NCBI GenBank assembly: GCA_035259345.1
Contig: DATFWK010000101.1
Span: 1 to 6,741, forward strand
Source of the DNA: DATFWK01 sp035259345
GTDB lineage: Bacteria; Actinomycetota; Thermoleophilia; Miltoncostaeales; Miltoncostaeaceae
Length of the DNA: 6,741 bases
Reading direction: 5' to 3'
Below are positions 5,757 through 6,741 of the stretch, one piece after another; position 1 is the first letter of the stretch; each line of letters opens with the position of its first letter. The position numbers and the translations under genes were made by a program. The notes beneath the pieces were generated by a model. It saw only the letters and a list, made by a program, of their open reading frames with translations, had not been told where the DNA came from and ran no database searches.

Positions 5757-6076
5757 GCGGCAGGCCGGACTGGCTGACGCGGCGGCCGGACGGGGTCACG
5801 GTCGAGGTCAAGGCCGTCCCGCGGGCGCGGCGGACCCAGCTCGTCGGCGTGCACGACGGGCGGCTGCGGGTCCAGATCGCGGCGCCACCCCATGAGGGGC
5901 AGTCCAACGCCGCGCTCTGCGCGTACCTCGCCGGCCTCGCCGGCGTCCGCCCGGCGGCGGCCCGCATCAGGCGCGGCTCGGGCGGCGCGCGCAAGCTCGT
6001 CGAGCTCGACGGCGACCCTGCCGCAATCGAGGCGCGCATCGTCGCGGCCGCGCGGGAAATGGTCCAGGAGGCATGA
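5753..6076 (+). CDS. yggU: DUF167 (YggU family) protein with TTG start
   Basis: DUF167 proteins are small alpha/beta proteins of unknown biochemical function. From a TTG at 5753 the product is 107 residues, close to the usual 95-105. It shows VTVEVKAVPRARR (15-27), the signature LRVQIAAPPHEGQSN then ALCAYLA (38-59), and RIRRGSGGARKLVEL (71-85). The TTG overlaps the yggT stop as TTGA, and GGAAG (5745-5749) lies 3 bases before it. No ATG or GTG lies early enough to keep the first strand, so TTG is the best start. The frame is open upstream, but that portion overlies yggT and proC and is not coding. E. coli has the neighbouring order yggS-yggT-yggU, which supports the assignment. Its TGA overlaps the lspA ATG (ATGA). 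Confidence 0.9.
   Translation: MSGRPDWLTRRPDGVTVEVKAVPRARRTQLVGVHDGRLRVQIAAPPHEGQSNAALCAYLAGLAGVRPAAARIRRGSGGARKLVELDGDPAAIEARIVAAAREMVQEA
6066..6071 (+). promoter_or_regulatory. Strong Shine-Dalgarno very close to the lspA ATG
   Basis: AGGAGG is a full-strength Shine-Dalgarno, but only one base separates it from the ATG at 6073, far less than the usual 5-9. The next in-frame start, GTG 6091, has GGAG (6084-6087) 3 bases before it. Initiation at 6073 probably depends on coupling through the ATGA overlap. Confidence 0.45.
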
Positions 6077-6612
6077 GCACCCTGGAGCGCGTGTCCACCC
6101 GCGAGGCGGTCGAGCGTGCCAGCGCCCGCCGGCGCCGGCGCGAGCGCGCGCGCCGCTGGCTGCGGTTCGGCCTGATCGTCGCCTGCGTGCTGATCGTGGA
6201 CCAGGCGCTCAAGGCCATCGTGCGCGCCACGATGGTCGAGGGCGACTCGATCCACGTCTTCCCGGGCCTGGACATCGTGCGGATCACGAACGAGGGCATC
6301 GCGTTCGGGCTGTTCCCGGGGCGCCAGTCCGTGGTCGCGGTGCTCACGGTCGTGGCCCTGTGCGGCATCGCCATCGCGCTGGCCGGGTTGGGGCGGCGGA
6401 ACGCGCTCGTGGTGACCGGGGGCGCGCTGCTCATGGGCGGCAGCCTCGGCAACCTCACGGACCGGCTCGCCCACGGCGGCGTCACCGACTTCATCGACCC
6501 GGCGGCCTGGCCCGCCTTCAACGCCGCCGACGTCGCGATCATCGCCGGCGCGGTGATCGTCGTGCTCGGGCTCACCCAGCCTGCGCCGGAGGGTGGCCGC
6601 GACGCCGGGTGA
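6073..6612 (+). CDS. lspA: Lipoprotein signal peptidase (signal peptidase II)
   Basis: LspA is the membrane aspartyl protease that removes the signal peptide from prolipoproteins after lipidation of the lipobox cysteine. The product is 179 residues. It has a basic cytoplasmic N-terminus (residues 18-31 include RRRRRERARR), a first membrane segment at about 32-50 containing IVDQALK (Asp43), the ITNEGIAFGLF motif (71-81), membrane segments at about 86-105 and 110-122, GGSLGNLTDR with catalytic Asp130 (122-131), TDFID (138-142), AFNAAD with catalytic Asp153 (148-153), and a last membrane segment to about 167. The N-terminus before the first segment is longer than in many LspA proteins; a GTG start at 6091 would shorten it by six residues. 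The preferred ATG overlaps the DUF167 stop, and an rluD-type gene follows directly, as is common for lspA. Confidence 0.95.
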   Translation: MSTLERVSTREAVERASARRRRRERARRWLRFGLIVACVLIVDQALKAIVRATMVEGDSIHVFPGLDIVRITNEGIAFGLFPGRQSVVAVLTVVALCGIAIALAGLGRRNALVVTGGALLMGGSLGNLTDRLAHGGVTDFIDPAAWPAFNAADVAIIAGAVIVVLGLTQPAPEGGRDAG

Positions 6613-6613
6613 G

Positions 6614-6741
6614 GTGCGGCTGGTCTCTGGCCCCGCCGAGTCCGGTCGCCGCGTCGACGCCGTGGTGGGCGGGCTCGAGGAGGTCGGAAGCCGCGCCGAG
6701 GCCGAGCGGCTGATCGCGGCCGGGCGGGTGCTCGTCGAGGG
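6614..6741 (+). CDS. rluD: RluA/RluD family 23S rRNA pseudouridine synthase, N-terminal S4 domain (3' end outside window)
   Basis: Forty-two codons plus two bases are visible. The reading GRRVDAVVGG, then GSRAEAERLIAAGRVLVEG, is the S4 RNA-binding domain pattern (G-x-R-x-D, SR-x-x-A-x-x-x-I-x-x-G-x-V-x-V-x-G) at the front of RluD-type pseudouridine synthases. The catalytic domain lies beyond the window, so RluD proper cannot be separated from other RluA-family members or, strictly, from another S4 protein. Position directly after lspA favours RluD, because lspA-rluD is a very common pair. The GTG at 6614 follows the lspA stop by one base. An in-frame GTG at 6593 would add VAATPGE and overlap lspA by 20 bases; GGAGG (6588-6592) abuts that codon with no spacer, so the start is uncertain. 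Confidence 0.85.
   Translation, partial: MRLVSGPAESGRRVDAVVGGLEEVGSRAEAERLIAAGRVLVE

Noticed and set aside
5710..6474. Minus-strand open frame of 254 residues opposite DUF167 and lspA.
   Set aside because: It has a His/Arg/Pro-rich low-complexity translation and is antisense to genes with catalytic residues in place.
1..6741. Search for RNA genes, riboswitches, CRISPR arrays, insertion sequences, att sites and toxin-antitoxin or defence genes.
   Set aside because: No tRNA-like cloverleaf, spaced repeat array, transposase motif or terminal inverted repeat was seen. Apart from short spacers, coding sequence fills the window.

Overview
The window is about three-quarters G+C, and almost every codon in the genes ends in G or C. 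The gene set (SepF with its typical C-terminus, PgeF/YggS/YggT, LspA followed by an RluD-type enzyme) points to a high-GC Gram-positive actinobacterium. The Thermoleophilia/Solirubrobacterales are my best guess, but this cannot be proved without a database search. I see no mobile element, tRNA, rRNA, CRISPR array or phage signature. This is an ordinary, tightly packed housekeeping region.

Layout. (1) Positions 1-1167: the 3' part of hisF (about 15 N-terminal residues lie outside the window), a 43-bp spacer with a possible leaderless promoter, and ridA. (2) Positions 1178-1474, minus strand: a 98-codon gene of unknown function, convergent with ridA and divergent from the next gene. (3) Positions 1517-5484, plus strand: a class II CCA-adding/poly(A)-polymerase-type nucleotidyltransferase, then pgeF (ylmD), yggS (ylmE), sepF (ylmF) and proC. 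(4) Positions 5484-6741: yggT (ylmG), a DUF167 gene (yggU), lspA, and the first 42 codons of an RluA/RluD-type pseudouridine synthase that runs off the window.

From the nucleotidyltransferase gene to rluD the genes are nearly all translationally coupled. They join by GTGA, ATGA, TGATG, TAGTG, TTGA and ATGA overlaps and then a 1-bp gap. The only real gap is 44 bp before proC, and that gene has its own good Shine-Dalgarno sequence. This looks like one operon joining the 'ylm' genes that usually follow ftsZ (peptidoglycan editing, PLP homeostasis, Z-ring anchoring, YggT membrane protein) to proline synthesis and to the lspA-rluD pair. ftsZ and divIVA, the usual neighbours in Firmicutes and Actinobacteria, are absent from the window.

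The points most worth checking are local. The nucleotidyltransferase has no conventional start codon giving a full N-terminus, but it does have a well-placed AAGGA before an AUC codon. The unknown minus-strand gene is embedded between plus-strand genes with no room for insulated promoters. A sharp patch of different codon usage covers the last 300 bp of yggS. A 9-bp direct repeat surrounds a palindrome just upstream of ridA. I found no evidence for a wholly new system.
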